Of a DNA stretch of 53,362 bases, positions 32,727 to 41,690 are shown one piece after another (position 1 is the first letter of the stretch; each line of letters starts with the position of its first letter). Where the stretch lies: positions 1 to 53,362 of the forward strand of contig NZ_VWWL01000036.1 of the NCBI RefSeq assembly GCF_011752995.1. The letters run 5' to 3'. The translations under genes and the position numbers were made by a program. The notes under the pieces were generated by a model. That model saw only the letters and a program-made list of their open reading frames with translations, was not told the DNA's origin and ran no database searches. This DNA is from Burkholderia sp. Ax-1724. GTDB lineage: Bacteria; Pseudomonadota; Gammaproteobacteria; Burkholderiales; Burkholderiaceae.

Positions 32727-34259
32727 TTATTGCTTGCGCAGCGGATGATCCTTCAGCAGCCACGCGAGTGCGAAAGCGAGCACCACGACGCACGCGGCCG
32801 ACAGATACACCGTGTGCAGCGCACCGGAAAACGCATGCAGATAATCGTTGCGCAATGCTTCGGGCAACTGTTGAATCGCGGCAGGGCCCAGGGCGTGCGG
32901 CAGTTCGGTATCGGCGGGAATCAGCTTTTCGAGGCGCGCGGCGAGGCCGTTCGAAAACACCGCGCCGAAGCTGGCGACGCCGATCGAGCCGCCGATCGAG
33001 CGGAACAGCGTCACGCCCGACGTCGAGACGCCCATATGCCGGAACTCGACGGTGTTCTGCACGGCGAGAACCAGCACCTGCATCACCATGCCGAGACCGA
33101 AGCCGAGCAGGCCCATGTACAGATACATCACATGGATCGGCGTGTCGATCTGTAGGCGCGCGAGTAGCAGCATCGCGATCGATACGAGACACGTACCCAT
33201 GATCGGGAACATGCGGTACTTGCCGATCTTGCTGATGACACGGCCGGTCACCATCGACATGATGAAGAGCCCGCCCATCATCGGTAGCATCTGCATGCCG
33301 GCCTCAGATGGCGTGGAGCCTTTCACCACTTGCAGGTAGAGCGGGATGAACGTTACCGAGCCGAACAGCGACACGCCGATGATGAAGCTGATGAGACTGC
33401 TCAGCACGAACGTGCGGTCTCTGAACAGTTCGAGCGGCATGATCGGTTCGACCGCGCTGCGTTCTTCGTGGATGAAGCCCCAGATCGACACGAGCCCCAT
33501 GCCGAGCGTGAACCACAGTTGCGGCGACGACCACGGCAGGATCGTGCCGCCCTGGCTCGTGAACAGGATGATGCAGGTTAGCGCGCCGGCGAGAAACGCG
33601 GCGCCCATATAGTCGATCGTATGCTTCACGTGACGAACGTGCGGCCGGAAAACCGCGCCGATCACGACGAGCGAAACGATGCCGAGCGGCAGGTTGATAT
33701 AGAAAATCCAGCGCCACGTCAGGTGTTCGACGAGAAAGCCGCCGAGCAGCGGGCCGATGACCGTGGCAAGACCGAACACGCCGCCGAACACACCTTGATA
33801 GCGGCCGCGTTCGGCGGGCGGAATCACGTCGGCGATCGCGGCCATCGTCACGACGAGCAGGCCGCCGCCGCCGAGCCCTTGCAGCGCGCGCAACACGATC
33901 AGCTGGCCCATGTTCTGCGCGATGCCGCACAGCGCGGAGCCGACGAGGAACACGACGATCGCGGTTTGCAGCACGATCTTGCGGCCGAACAGGTCGCCGA
34001 ATTTGCCATACAGCGGTACGACGATCGTCGAGGTGAGCAGGTAGGCGGTCACGACCCACGACAGGTTGTTGAGCCCGCCGAGTTCGCCGACGATGGTCGG
34101 TAGTGCGGTCGAGACGATCGTTTGATCGAGCGCGGCGAGCAGCATGACCAGCAGCAGCGCCGGAAACAGCAACCGGATCGGCGGATGGTCGGCGGCCGAA
34201 GCAGACCGCGAATCCGGCGGCGCGGATTCGACCGGCTGGGTCGTGGCGGGTTGTTCCAT
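32727..34259 (-). CDS. DHA2-family multidrug efflux MFS (EmrB/QacA type)
   Basis: A 510-residue protein with about fourteen membrane helices, a drug:proton antiporter. Helix 1 carries the family motif LAALDQTIVSTALPTIV, the loop motif GKFGDLFGRK follows helix 2, and the motif RALQGLGGGGL is in helix 4. The ATG at 34259 has no ribosome site of note. It is divergent from a TetR regulator with an AT-rich 75-bp spacer, so it is probably repressed by that protein. No EmrA-type adaptor gene is adjacent, so it would pump into the periplasm or work with a distant adaptor. Confidence 0.9.
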   Translation of the reverse strand: MEQPATTQPVESAPPDSRSASAADHPPIRLLFPALLLVMLLAALDQTIVSTALPTIVGELGGLNNLSWVVTAYLLTSTIVVPLYGKFGDLFGRKIVLQTAIVVFLVGSALCGIAQNMGQLIVLRALQGLGGGGLLVVTMAAIADVIPPAERGRYQGVFGGVFGLATVIGPLLGGFLVEHLTWRWIFYINLPLGIVSLVVIGAVFRPHVRHVKHTIDYMGAAFLAGALTCIILFTSQGGTILPWSSPQLWFTLGMGLVSIWGFIHEERSAVEPIMPLELFRDRTFVLSSLISFIIGVSLFGSVTFIPLYLQVVKGSTPSEAGMQMLPMMGGLFIMSMVTGRVISKIGKYRMFPIMGTCLVSIAMLLLARLQIDTPIHVMYLYMGLLGFGLGMVMQVLVLAVQNTVEFRHMGVSTSGVTLFRSIGGSIGVASFGAVFSNGLAARLEKLIPADTELPHALGPAAIQQLPEALRNDYLHAFSGALHTVYLSAACVVVLAFALAWLLKDHPLRKQ

Positions 34260-34274
34260 GGCGGAGACGCATTG

Positions 34275-34310
34275 AAATTAATTAATTGAGAGATTAATAT
34301 ATTCGACATT
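34275..34310. promoter_or_regulatory. AT-rich divergent promoter/operator
   Basis: AAATTAATTAATTGAGAG then ATTAATATATTCG: repeated ATTAAT half-sites around GAGAG form an inverted pattern in otherwise GC-rich DNA. It is the only room for the divergent pump and TetR promoters. Confidence 0.5.
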
Positions 34311-34334
34311 GTCTCTCACGTCAAATTGAATGCA

Positions 34335-35192
34335 ATGGCAAGGATCTCGTCAGATGGCTCCGCGGTTGATAACCCCACGGTGAACGTTGCATCGTCGCCG
34401 CGTGCGCGGGGTAGCGCTCAGGAGCGTAATGCCGAGCGCGGTTCGTCGAAGCGCGGCACCGTCAAGGCAGCACAAGCTACGGCACACGCGGATACTGCAA
34501 CCGATGCGGCAACTGATACAGCAACCGACACGAGCGCCGCATCGCCCGCTGCCCGCCGTCCGGGCCGGCCGACCGGCGCCGCACGCGGTCCCGAGCAACG
34601 CGCCCGTTTGCTCGATGCGGCGCTCCGGCTATTCGCGAAGCAGGGCATCGTAGAGACTTCGCTCGGCGAGATCGCGCGCGAAGCCGGCTTCACGCCCGCG
34701 ATGGTGCATTACTACTTCAAGACACGCGATCAGTTGCTCGACGTGCTGATCGATGAATGTTTCGCACCGTTACGCGCGAGCTTCGGCGTGCCGTTCCAGG
34801 AGAATCCCGACGATCCGGTCGCGGCGATCACGCAGCTCGCACGGCGGCTCGTGCAGGTCGCGGACGACTATCCGTGGTTTGCGTCGTTATGGGTGCGCGA
34901 AGTCATCAGCGACGGCGGGCTGCTGCGCCAGCGCATGCACGAGCGCTTCGGCAATGCGAATCAGAAGGCTTCGCTATCGGCCATCGCGCGCTGGCAGAAA
35001 GAGGGGCGTCTGAACGCGGCGCTCGAACCCGCGCTCGTGTTCGTCACGTTGCTGGGCATGACGATCCTGCCGCTCGCGACCTCGAAGCTGTGGGGCAACG
35101 ATCCGATGCGGCGCAACATCGGCGGCGAGGAGATCGCGCGCCACGCGGTCGCGTTGCTGATGCACGGCATCGGCGCGAAGAAGGGCAAGTGA
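34335..35192 (+). CDS. TetR-family repressor
   Basis: A 285-residue regulator, longer than the usual 200. The TetR HTH is at about 85-135 (RARLLDAALRLFAKQGI, then TSLGEIAREAGFTPAMVHYYF, quoted in parts). The extra N-terminus (1-80) is low-complexity with Ala-Thr-Asp repeats and a basic, AT-hook-like PGRPTGAARGP just before the HTH. I use the ATG at 34335; a TTG at 34326 is in frame, and neither has a clear ribosome site. Divergence from the DHA2 pump makes it the probable repressor of that pump. Confidence 0.85.
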   Translation: MARISSDGSAVDNPTVNVASSPRARGSAQERNAERGSSKRGTVKAAQATAHADTATDAATDTATDTSAASPAARRPGRPTGAARGPEQRARLLDAALRLFAKQGIVETSLGEIAREAGFTPAMVHYYFKTRDQLLDVLIDECFAPLRASFGVPFQENPDDPVAAITQLARRLVQVADDYPWFASLWVREVISDGGLLRQRMHERFGNANQKASLSAIARWQKEGRLNAALEPALVFVTLLGMTILPLATSKLWGNDPMRRNIGGEEIARHAVALLMHGIGAKKGK

Positions 35193-35959
35193 AGTTCAAG
35201 TGAGGCTCGCTCAAGACGACTCTCGCGAACGCCCTTCAGACGCCCGTCCAATTCCGCGTTTCTTTTTCCCGTCCTCGAACGTCGCTTTTGTCGCTTCCTT
35301 TGTCCCTTCATTCGGCGCTTCGTTCGGCGGATCAATCCCGGGCGGCGCCGCATCGCCGCAAACCCATTCGATGAGCAAGGCTTCGAGCCGGCCCTGCCAG
35401 GCCGCGGTTTGCGCAAGGTCGGCCGTTCAAGCCTAAGCTTCTGCAAAATGCGCCAGGCGCGGCAAGCGCACACTAGCGCGCCCATGATGACAGCGCCGCT
35501 GCCGGTCTTATCGGCTGCGTACCGACGGCTTCTCGTGCGAACGCGTTTCGCGCGCCGCGAAGCACTGCGGCAAGGCACGTGACGTGCTATTCATGGAGAC
35601 CGAGGCGGGATAAACGCGGCCGCCGCGCGTAACCCGCGTGCAACAAACGAGGGCGTCGCAGCCGCGCAAGCAATTCGACGGGCAGAAAAGAAACGAGACA
35701 ATGCCGAGTGGCGCGGCCCATGCGAGCGGGGTTGGGCACGAGCCGCGCCGGTAAATCGGTTGCCGGCAATCGGCGAACCGTGGCAATACTGGGGAAGACG
35801 GGCAGGCGAAGCGCGGTGAATACCGGCGGCCGTTTTTTCATCAGCGTGCAATTTTGGCGCGTTACCGTGCGCACGCGTTGTACTCGGGAAGGTGATGAGC
35901 TCGATGTTTTACAATCGCGAACCTGTCTGCAACTCGGCGTGCGAAATCGAGTCGGAACC
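35193..35959. other. 767-bp stretch without a supportable gene
   Basis: Several open frames of 60-140 codons exist on both strands, but none has a ribosome site together with a plausible protein composition; they are Arg/Pro/Ser-rich noise typical of GC-rich DNA. I see no RNA gene or strong terminator. It must hold the response-regulator promoter, perhaps in the less GC-rich part near 35840-35950. Confidence 0.5.
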
Positions 35960-36472
35960 ATGGACAGCAACACCGTAGCCGCGCAGATCGGCGGCAAGCA
36001 GCAGAGTGAAACATTGGCCGGTTCGGACGGCCTAACCGCTTTTCCAGAGCAACAACAGAAGATGAACGGAGCAATGAGGCTCGATCACGCCACGATCGTG
36101 CTGGTAGAGGACGACCCGGACAGCCGGGAGTCGCTGACCTTGTTACTCGAGGCGGAGGGCGCGAAGGTTTGCGCCGTGGCGGATGCGGAAGAGGGCGTGG
36201 AAGCGGCAATGCGCCTGTTGCCCGATGCGGTCGTCTGCGATCTCGATCTGCCGACGATGGACGGCTTCTATCTGATCCAGCGGCTGCGCGACCACGAGAT
36301 TTGCGGCGGTCATTCGCCGGCGGTGGCCGTGGCCCTCACCGGCCATACCGACGACGCCTACCGTCTGCGCAGCATCGGCGAAGGCTTTCAGCATTTCATG
36401 ACCAAACCCGCCTTGCCCGACGATCTGGTGACGCTGCTGCACGACGCGATCGACGCACGCGCGGCCGGTTGA
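35960..36472 (+). CDS. Single-domain response regulator
   Basis: A 170-residue protein: a 40-residue polar leader followed by a lone receiver domain. The acidic pocket is E50/D51/D52 (LVEDDPD), the phosphoacceptor is D94 (VVCDLDLPTMDG), the switch residue is T127 (ALTGHT) and the lysine is K149 (FMTKP). No output domain follows, so it acts through a partner, as CheY-like proteins do. The ATG at 35960 has a weak CGGAA; internal starts at 36062 and 36074 would give a bare receiver and are realistic alternatives. No kinase gene is adjacent; the hybrid kinase 5 kb away is a possible partner. Confidence 0.82.
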   Translation: MDSNTVAAQIGGKQQSETLAGSDGLTAFPEQQQKMNGAMRLDHATIVLVEDDPDSRESLTLLLEAEGAKVCAVADAEEGVEAAMRLLPDAVVCDLDLPTMDGFYLIQRLRDHEICGGHSPAVAVALTGHTDDAYRLRSIGEGFQHFMTKPALPDDLVTLLHDAIDARAAG

Positions 36473-36594
36473 GCGTCGCGGCGAATCCCGGCTGGAGTGC
36501 GCGGCAAGGCGCTGCCGCGCGATTGGCGCAACCTGCGCACCGGGTGCGCCAGCCGCGCCTGACCTGGCGCCGGCGCATGCTTGAGCCGCGATGA

Positions 36595-37188
36595 TTACTT
36601 CGCCGCGGCCACCCGCGTTGCGGCACCTTCCGCCTGTTGCGCCTGGCAGGCGGAACACAATCCCTTCAACTCGATTTCATCGCTCGCGAGGCGGTAGCCC
36701 GCGTCTTCGATCTGCGCGACGAGCGACTGGCGCAGCTTCGGCTGGTGCAACTCGGTGACACTACCGCATTGCTGGCAGACCACGAGAATGCCGTGCTGGC
36801 ACTGCGTCAGGTCGTGGCACACGGTGAAGGCGTTGATCGATTCGATCCGATGCACGAGGCCGGCCGAGAGCAGGAAGTCGAGCGCGCGGTAGACGGTCGG
36901 CGGCGCCGAGCCGGGATGGATCTGGCGCATTTCGTCGAGCAGCGAATACGCCTTGGTCGCGCGCCCCGAATTCAGCAGCAGTTCGAGCACCTTACGCCGG
37001 ATCGGCGTGAGCTTTTCGCCGCGCTCGCGGCAATATTCCTCGGCGAGCGCGAGGGCGGCTTCCTGCGAGGCGCCATGCGTGTGCGCGGCCTCATGATGCG
37101 CATGATGGCCGTGAGCATCGGCGGAATGGGCGGGAGTGGCCTGAGGGCCGGTTGCGGCGGGCTTGGCGACGGGCTTGGCGATCTTCAT
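36595..37188 (-). CDS. zur: Fur-family zinc uptake regulator with His-rich leader
   Basis: A 197-residue Fur-family protein, best matched to Zur, which represses zinc uptake when zinc is bound. The winged HTH covers about 45-115 (KLTPIRRKVLELLL, PTVYRALDFLLSAG). The sensory part has VCHDLTQCQHG, and the structural zinc cysteines are C138/C141 and C178/C181. The first 40 residues are an added leader with eight His among residues 21-38 (HSADAHGHHAHHEAAHTH), which could bind extra zinc. The ATG at 37188 is chosen over the open frame to 37257. No znuABC genes are adjacent. Confidence 0.85.
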   Translation of the reverse strand: MKIAKPVAKPAATGPQATPAHSADAHGHHAHHEAAHTHGASQEAALALAEEYCRERGEKLTPIRRKVLELLLNSGRATKAYSLLDEMRQIHPGSAPPTVYRALDFLLSAGLVHRIESINAFTVCHDLTQCQHGILVVCQQCGSVTELHQPKLRQSLVAQIEDAGYRLASDEIELKGLCSACQAQQAEGAATRVAAAK

Positions 37189-37258
37189 GCGTCGATTATA
37201 GAGGTCTCCACGCGATGCCGTGCCCGGCCGTGACCGAGCGCCAGCTCCGGACGCCACT

Positions 37259-37885
37259 TCAAGTTAGCGGAAAGTCGACGTATTTCCTGAAGCCCGAGCG
37301 CGTGGCGATGCGCGAATACCAACGCTCGAGATTCGGCAGCGGCGGCCGCTCGATGCCGTCGAGCCCGAACCAGCGCTTCGCATATGCGCCGATCACGATG
37401 TCGGCCAGCGTGAACTTCTCGCCTTCGAGAAAGAAGCGTCCTTGCAGATGCGTGTCGAGCAGGCGCCACAACTGGCCGACGGCGGCGGCATCGGTGGCGA
37501 GCCGGGCCATGTCGCGCTGCTCTGCCGGCGTGCGCACGAGCGTCCAGAACACTGGGCGCTCGGCGGGCTGCAGCGTCGACAGCGACCAGTCGAGCCAGCG
37601 GTCGACGCTCGCGCGCAGCTTCGGCTCGGCCGGATACAGCAGGCTCGATTCGCCGTATTGCATCGCGAGATAGCGCAGGATCGAGTTGGATTCCCACAGC
37701 ACGAAGTCGTCGTCGACCAGCGTCGGAATCTTGCCGGTCGGATTCATCGCGAGATAGTCGGGTTCGTTGTTGCGGCCGAATTGCAGACCGGCGTCGATGC
37801 GCTCGAACGGCAGCACGAGTTCGTCGCAGCACCACAAGACTTTCTGGACGTTGACCGAATTGGTGCGTCCCCAGATCGTAATCAT
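37259..37885 (-). CDS. Glutathione S-transferase
   Basis: A 208-residue GST with an N-terminal thioredoxin-like domain (WGRTNSVNVQKVLW, with a Ser/Asn-type active site, and NPTGKIPTLVDDD with the cis-Pro) and a helical C-terminal domain (KFTLADIVIGAYAKRW). The ESNSILRYLA segment binds the gamma-glutamyl part of glutathione. The ATG at 37885 has AAGGA about 9 nt upstream. It lies 70 nt before zur on the same strand, so the two may share transcripts. The substrate is unknown. Confidence 0.9.
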   Translation of the reverse strand: MITIWGRTNSVNVQKVLWCCDELVLPFERIDAGLQFGRNNEPDYLAMNPTGKIPTLVDDDFVLWESNSILRYLAMQYGESSLLYPAEPKLRASVDRWLDWSLSTLQPAERPVFWTLVRTPAEQRDMARLATDAAAVGQLWRLLDTHLQGRFFLEGEKFTLADIVIGAYAKRWFGLDGIERPPLPNLERWYSRIATRSGFRKYVDFPLT

Positions 37886-38101
37886 CCGGCGAATCCTTTT
37901 CTTTTACGGTGGGTAAGCCGCGCCTCGCGCGCGGCGTTCGCCGGTAACGATACACGATGCGCGCGCGAGTGCGGGCGTGGCTCTGCTGCGTGCGACGGCG
38001 TTGCGTACAATGGCCGCACACCGGATCGCGCGTCCTGGCGCATGCATCTGCGCATCTGAACCACGCACTTCATCCACACGCTTCTCCCATTGAGGCACTG
38101 C

Positions 38102-39769
38102 ATGGCCCGTATTGTTCCCGACGACTGGAAGAGCCTCGAAGCGACCGGCGCGGCCGCGCGCGAACGCGAAACGCTGGCGCTGCTCGAAAAGGCGCTGCCG
38201 GCCGACTACACGGTCTACCACGGCGTGCACTGGACGCGCCTGAACCAGAACTTCTCGGTGTTCGGCGAGGCCGATTTCGTGATCGTGAGCCCGGCGGGGC
38301 GCGTGATGATCGTCGAACAGAAAACGGGTTTTCTGCGCGAAACGCCGAAAGGGCTCGTCAAGGTCTATCTGCAGACCGAGCGCAATGTCGCGATCGCGCT
38401 CGCGCATACGATCGAGGGGCTGCATCGGCGCTTCACCGCGGCGTTCGGCGCCGGCACGTATTTCATCGAGGAGCTGCTGTACTGTCCCGATCACATCGTC
38501 AAGGATGCGGCGATTGCCGGCGTGAACCCGGCGCGCATCGTCGACGCGAACCGGCGCGACCGGCTCGCGGCCGTGATTCGCGAAGCGCTGCCGGCCGACG
38601 AGCCGCGCCTTGCCTGCGCCTCGAAAATCCACCACTTTCTCGCCGACGAACTCGCGCTCACGCCCGATACGAGCGCGCTCGTCGGGCAGGCAGGCACGCT
38701 CGTCACGCGTCTCGCGGGCGGGCTCGCGACGTGGGCGCGGCGGCTCGAATTCGCGCCGTTCCGGCTGCGCGTGATCGGCACGGCGGGCTCGGGCAAGACC
38801 CAGCTCGCCGTGCAGGTGATGAAGGATGCGGTCGCGCGCGGCCAGCGTCCGCTCTATGTGTGCTTCAATCGGCCGCTCGCCGATCACATCGTACGGGTCG
38901 CGCCGCCCGAGGCGAAGGTCGCGAACTATCACCAGTTGTGCGACTGGGTCGCGCGCGATGCGGGCCGCACGCCTGATTTCCAGTCGGCTCAGGTGTTCGA
39001 TCGGCTGGAAGCGGTGTTCGCCGATACGCCGATCGAACCGCGCTGGCAATTCGACGTGTTGATCGTCGACGAAGGGCAGGACTTCCAGCAGCCGTGGGTG
39101 GCCGCCCTCGAGCGGCTGCTGCGCCCGGGCGGCGCGTGGTGGTGGCTCGAAGACCCGCTGCAGAACCTCTATATGCGCGAGCCGGTCACGCTGCCGGGCT
39201 GGACCACGTTGAAGGAAACCACCAACTACCGGAGCCCGCGCGACATTCTGGACTATCTGCGCGAGGTGCTCGGCGCGTCGGTGCCGCTCGCCGCGACGCT
39301 CGCCTCGGGCAGTCCGTTCGACGGCTCCGAGGTTTCGCTGTCGGTCTACGACGAGGCGCAGGGCGCCGACGGCGTCATTGACGCGACCAAGCGCGCGATC
39401 ACGCAGGCGTTGTCGCTCGGTTTTCGCAAGCAGGACATCGCCGTGCTGTCGTTTCGCGGCCGCGAGGGTTCGGCGATGAGCGCTCTCGATCAGCTCGGGC
39501 CGCATCGGCTGCGCAGTTTCACCGGCAAATACGATCTGTTCGGCAACCCCGAGTATCGCGAAGGGGATGTGCTGTTCGAGTCGATTTATCGCTTCAAGGG
39601 CCAGGCCGCGCCGTGTGTGATTTTCACCGAGATCGACTTCGACGCATTCGACGAGCGCAGCGCGCGCAAGCTGTTCGTCGGCGCGACGCGTGCGACCATG
39701 AAGCTGATCGTCGTAGCGTCGCAGCGGGCCACGCGGCATTTGCAGCCGCGCGAGGGGAAGGAGATGTAG
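38102..39769 (+). CDS. NERD-domain UvrD/Rep-type helicase-like protein
   Basis: A 555-residue protein. A NERD nuclease-related domain covers about 20-120, with PD-(D/E)xK-like residues D58 (GEADFVIV), E72 and K74 (VMIVEQKTG). A superfamily 1 ATPase follows: Walker A GTAGSGKT (226-233), Walker B VLIVDEGQD (319-327), and C-terminal motifs TNYRSPRDILDYL and FVGATRATMKL. It is shorter than UvrD and lacks the 2B insert, so it may be a DNA repair or defence nuclease-helicase. The ATG at 38102 has GAGG 7 nt upstream. It is a lone gene, divergent from the GST and convergent with the PRTase-HAD gene. Confidence 0.82.
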   Translation: MARIVPDDWKSLEATGAAARERETLALLEKALPADYTVYHGVHWTRLNQNFSVFGEADFVIVSPAGRVMIVEQKTGFLRETPKGLVKVYLQTERNVAIALAHTIEGLHRRFTAAFGAGTYFIEELLYCPDHIVKDAAIAGVNPARIVDANRRDRLAAVIREALPADEPRLACASKIHHFLADELALTPDTSALVGQAGTLVTRLAGGLATWARRLEFAPFRLRVIGTAGSGKTQLAVQVMKDAVARGQRPLYVCFNRPLADHIVRVAPPEAKVANYHQLCDWVARDAGRTPDFQSAQVFDRLEAVFADTPIEPRWQFDVLIVDEGQDFQQPWVAALERLLRPGGAWWWLEDPLQNLYMREPVTLPGWTTLKETTNYRSPRDILDYLREVLGASVPLAATLASGSPFDGSEVSLSVYDEAQGADGVIDATKRAITQALSLGFRKQDIAVLSFRGREGSAMSALDQLGPHRLRSFTGKYDLFGNPEYREGDVLFESIYRFKGQAAPCVIFTEIDFDAFDERSARKLFVGATRATMKLIVVASQRATRHLQPREGKEM

Positions 39770-39821
39770 CGCGACGGTTCGCGAGATTCAGAGAAACCCC
39801 GCGAAATTCAGCGCAGCCCGC

Positions 39822-40769
39822 TCAGCTCCACGCCCGCGCGCCGACCAGCATCCCCGTGCGCGTCAGCGCATCCCACCAGATCACGCGCAAAAGCGGCGCC
39901 TGCTGCGCGATCAGCAGCGCCTGCACCGGATCGCTTTCGACAAAATGCGTGACGCCCGCGCGCAGCGCCGCGCCCGCCTTGTGTGCGGCCGCGCCGGCGG
40001 GGCTCTCGTCGTGCCGGCCGGGCGCGCGCATCACCAGTTGCAGATGCGCGAAGCCGTGCCGCGCGAGCCATGCCTCGGTGCGCGCGCGATCCATCTCCGG
40101 GCGGCCGGTGATGATCGCGCGAACGCGCCGCAGATCGATGCCGGGCAGCACCTCGAACGGCGGCAGCGCGTCGCGTTCGGCGAGCGCGGCGGCGAGGTCT
40201 TCGTCGTAGCGCGCGAGCGGCACGTCGGGCAGCAGGATGCCGTCGAGGTCGATCGCGTAGGCCGCGTACTCGTGGTCGTCGGCCATGGCGGACGCGGCGC
40301 CGGCCTCGACGCGCGCCCAGTCGTCGCGATAACGCTCGGTGTACGCCTGGCGCTCCCACGGAAACAGTGCGAAATAGCCGCGCGCGTCGATCGCGTAGTC
40401 GGGCTGCGTGCGGCTCAGATCGTCGACGGCGCCGGTCAGCGTTTTCACTTCGAGCCCTTCCGCCTGCAGGAACGCGATGCAATCGACGAGCGTGAAGCCG
40501 CGCCCGGCGATGTCCTCGCACAGCAGCACCTTCGAGCCGCGAGGCGGAACCGGCAGCGTCGAATCCCACGCGACCTCGCGCGCGCCGCGGTCGTAGCGCA
40601 GGAACGCGACCGGCGTGCCGACCGCGTGCGACACCATCAGCGCGAGCGGCGCGCCGCCGCGTAGAATGCCGAGCGCCATCGTGAAGCGCTCGGCGAGCAA
40701 GGCGGGTTGCAGCGATTCGATCCAGTGATCGAGCTGTTCGTAGGTGAGGGGCAGGACCGGCTTGTTCAT
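39822..40769 (-). CDS. Phosphoribosyltransferase-HAD phosphatase fusion
   Basis: A 315-residue two-domain protein. The first half (about 1-150) is a type I phosphoribosyltransferase with the PRPP loop VLLCEDIAGRGFTL (81-94) and an early GILRGGAPLAL. The second half (about 168-315) is a HAD-type hydrolase with D174 and D176 (YAIDLDG), T221 in IITGRP, K264 (AAHKAGA) and an acidic end in FVESDP. The pair could move a ribosyl phosphate and remove a phosphate, for example in nucleobase salvage or in making a modified metabolite. The ATG at 40769 has no clear ribosome site; the frame is open to 40865. I do not know a named family with exactly this order. Confidence 0.72.
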   Translation of the reverse strand: MNKPVLPLTYEQLDHWIESLQPALLAERFTMALGILRGGAPLALMVSHAVGTPVAFLRYDRGAREVAWDSTLPVPPRGSKVLLCEDIAGRGFTLVDCIAFLQAEGLEVKTLTGAVDDLSRTQPDYAIDARGYFALFPWERQAYTERYRDDWARVEAGAASAMADDHEYAAYAIDLDGILLPDVPLARYDEDLAAALAERDALPPFEVLPGIDLRRVRAIITGRPEMDRARTEAWLARHGFAHLQLVMRAPGRHDESPAGAAAHKAGAALRAGVTHFVESDPVQALLIAQQAPLLRVIWWDALTRTGMLVGARAWS

Positions 40770-40856
40770 GGCTGTCGAAGCGCCGCGTGGCGCGTGGCGG
40801 GCGAGTGTCTCGGCAGGCACGGGAAGCTCGCCGGCGTGGCGCGGCGGTCCCCGTTT

Positions 40857-40884
40857 TTGCGACACTGGATTTTGGCGATATTAT
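40857..40884 (+). promoter_or_regulatory. Candidate sigma-70 promoter for the signalling trio
   Basis: TTGCGA (40857-40862), a 16-bp spacer and TATTAT (40879-40884) stand out as AT-rich in the 363-bp divergent spacer. They would leave a leader of about 240 nt. Nothing else supportable lies in this spacer. Confidence 0.4.
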
Positions 40885-41132
40885 GCATGCGGGTCAAAGA
40901 TAGCGTGTCGGGGGTGACACGCGTTCGGCGGCGCGGCACGACGTATCGCATGAGATCGCGGCGGTCGCGGCGGGTAGCGCGAGCGCCGTCTCCACCCTGT
41001 TGACGCAGGGGCGGCGATCCACGAGGGCGGGGCAAGGGAGCAAGGGGAGTGGGGAAAGCGTCGCGCGCCATCCCGGCGGAGTCGCGCCGCGGGCCGATCC
41101 CGCGGATCAACGAAAAACGGATAAGAAAGTCG

Positions 41133-41690
41133 ATGGCCAAAGTCATTGCAACACTGCGCGGCGCAATCAGCGCAAGCGGCGCGCTCGGACCGGTGCGCTG
41201 GATGATGGCGTTCGCCTTCGCGCTGGCCGCCTGCTGCGCGCAAGCGCAGGAGTCTGCGCAGGCGCCGCCGCTCACGCTCGACGTGTGGGGCAAGATCAGC
41301 AACACGAACGACGCGGCGCATCGCGTCTATCATTTCAGCGAAGCCCAGCTGCTTGCGCTGCCCGTTCATTCGATCACGACCGGGACCACCTGGACGCCGC
41401 GCTCGACCTTCACGGGTCCGCTGCTCGCCGACGTTCTGAAGACGGTCGGCGCAACCGGCCGCGAGATCGAATTCCGCACCTTCGACGACTACACCTACTC
41501 CGTGCCGGTCTCGGACGCCGAGCGCTACGGCGTGATCGTCGCGTACAGCATGAACGGCCAGCGCCTGAAAATCAGCGACTTCGGGCCGCTGTTCCTCATC
41601 TACCCGCGCGACGAGTTTCCCGATGAACTGACGGGCGCGCTCGGCGACTCGAAATTCGTATGGCAGATCAAGGCTCTCATCGTCAAATAG
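41133..41690 (+). CDS. Exported molybdopterin-oxidoreductase-fold protein
   Basis: A 185-residue protein with a long signal peptide (hydrophobic core MMAFAFALAACC, probable cut near AQAQ), so it is periplasmic. The mature 140 residues resemble the SUOX-type oxidoreductase molybdopterin-binding fold: STFTGPLLADVLKTVG, FRTFDDYTYSVPVSDAERYGVIVAY and FGPLFLIYPRDEFPD (quoted in parts). It lacks an obvious cofactor cysteine, so it may bind a ligand without catalysis. The ATG at 41133 is preferred over the open frame to 41049. Its last 31 nt overlap the kinase gene, so the two products are probably made together and work together. Confidence 0.78.
   Translation: MAKVIATLRGAISASGALGPVRWMMAFAFALAACCAQAQESAQAPPLTLDVWGKISNTNDAAHRVYHFSEAQLLALPVHSITTGTTWTPRSTFTGPLLADVLKTVGATGREIEFRTFDDYTYSVPVSDAERYGVIVAYSMNGQRLKISDFGPLFLIYPRDEFPDELTGALGDSKFVWQIKALIVK

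Noticed and set aside
35587..35997. 136-codon minus frame in the 767-bp gap
   Set aside because: Composition is Arg/Pro/Leu noise, without ribosome site or likeness, and it overlaps the response-regulator start.
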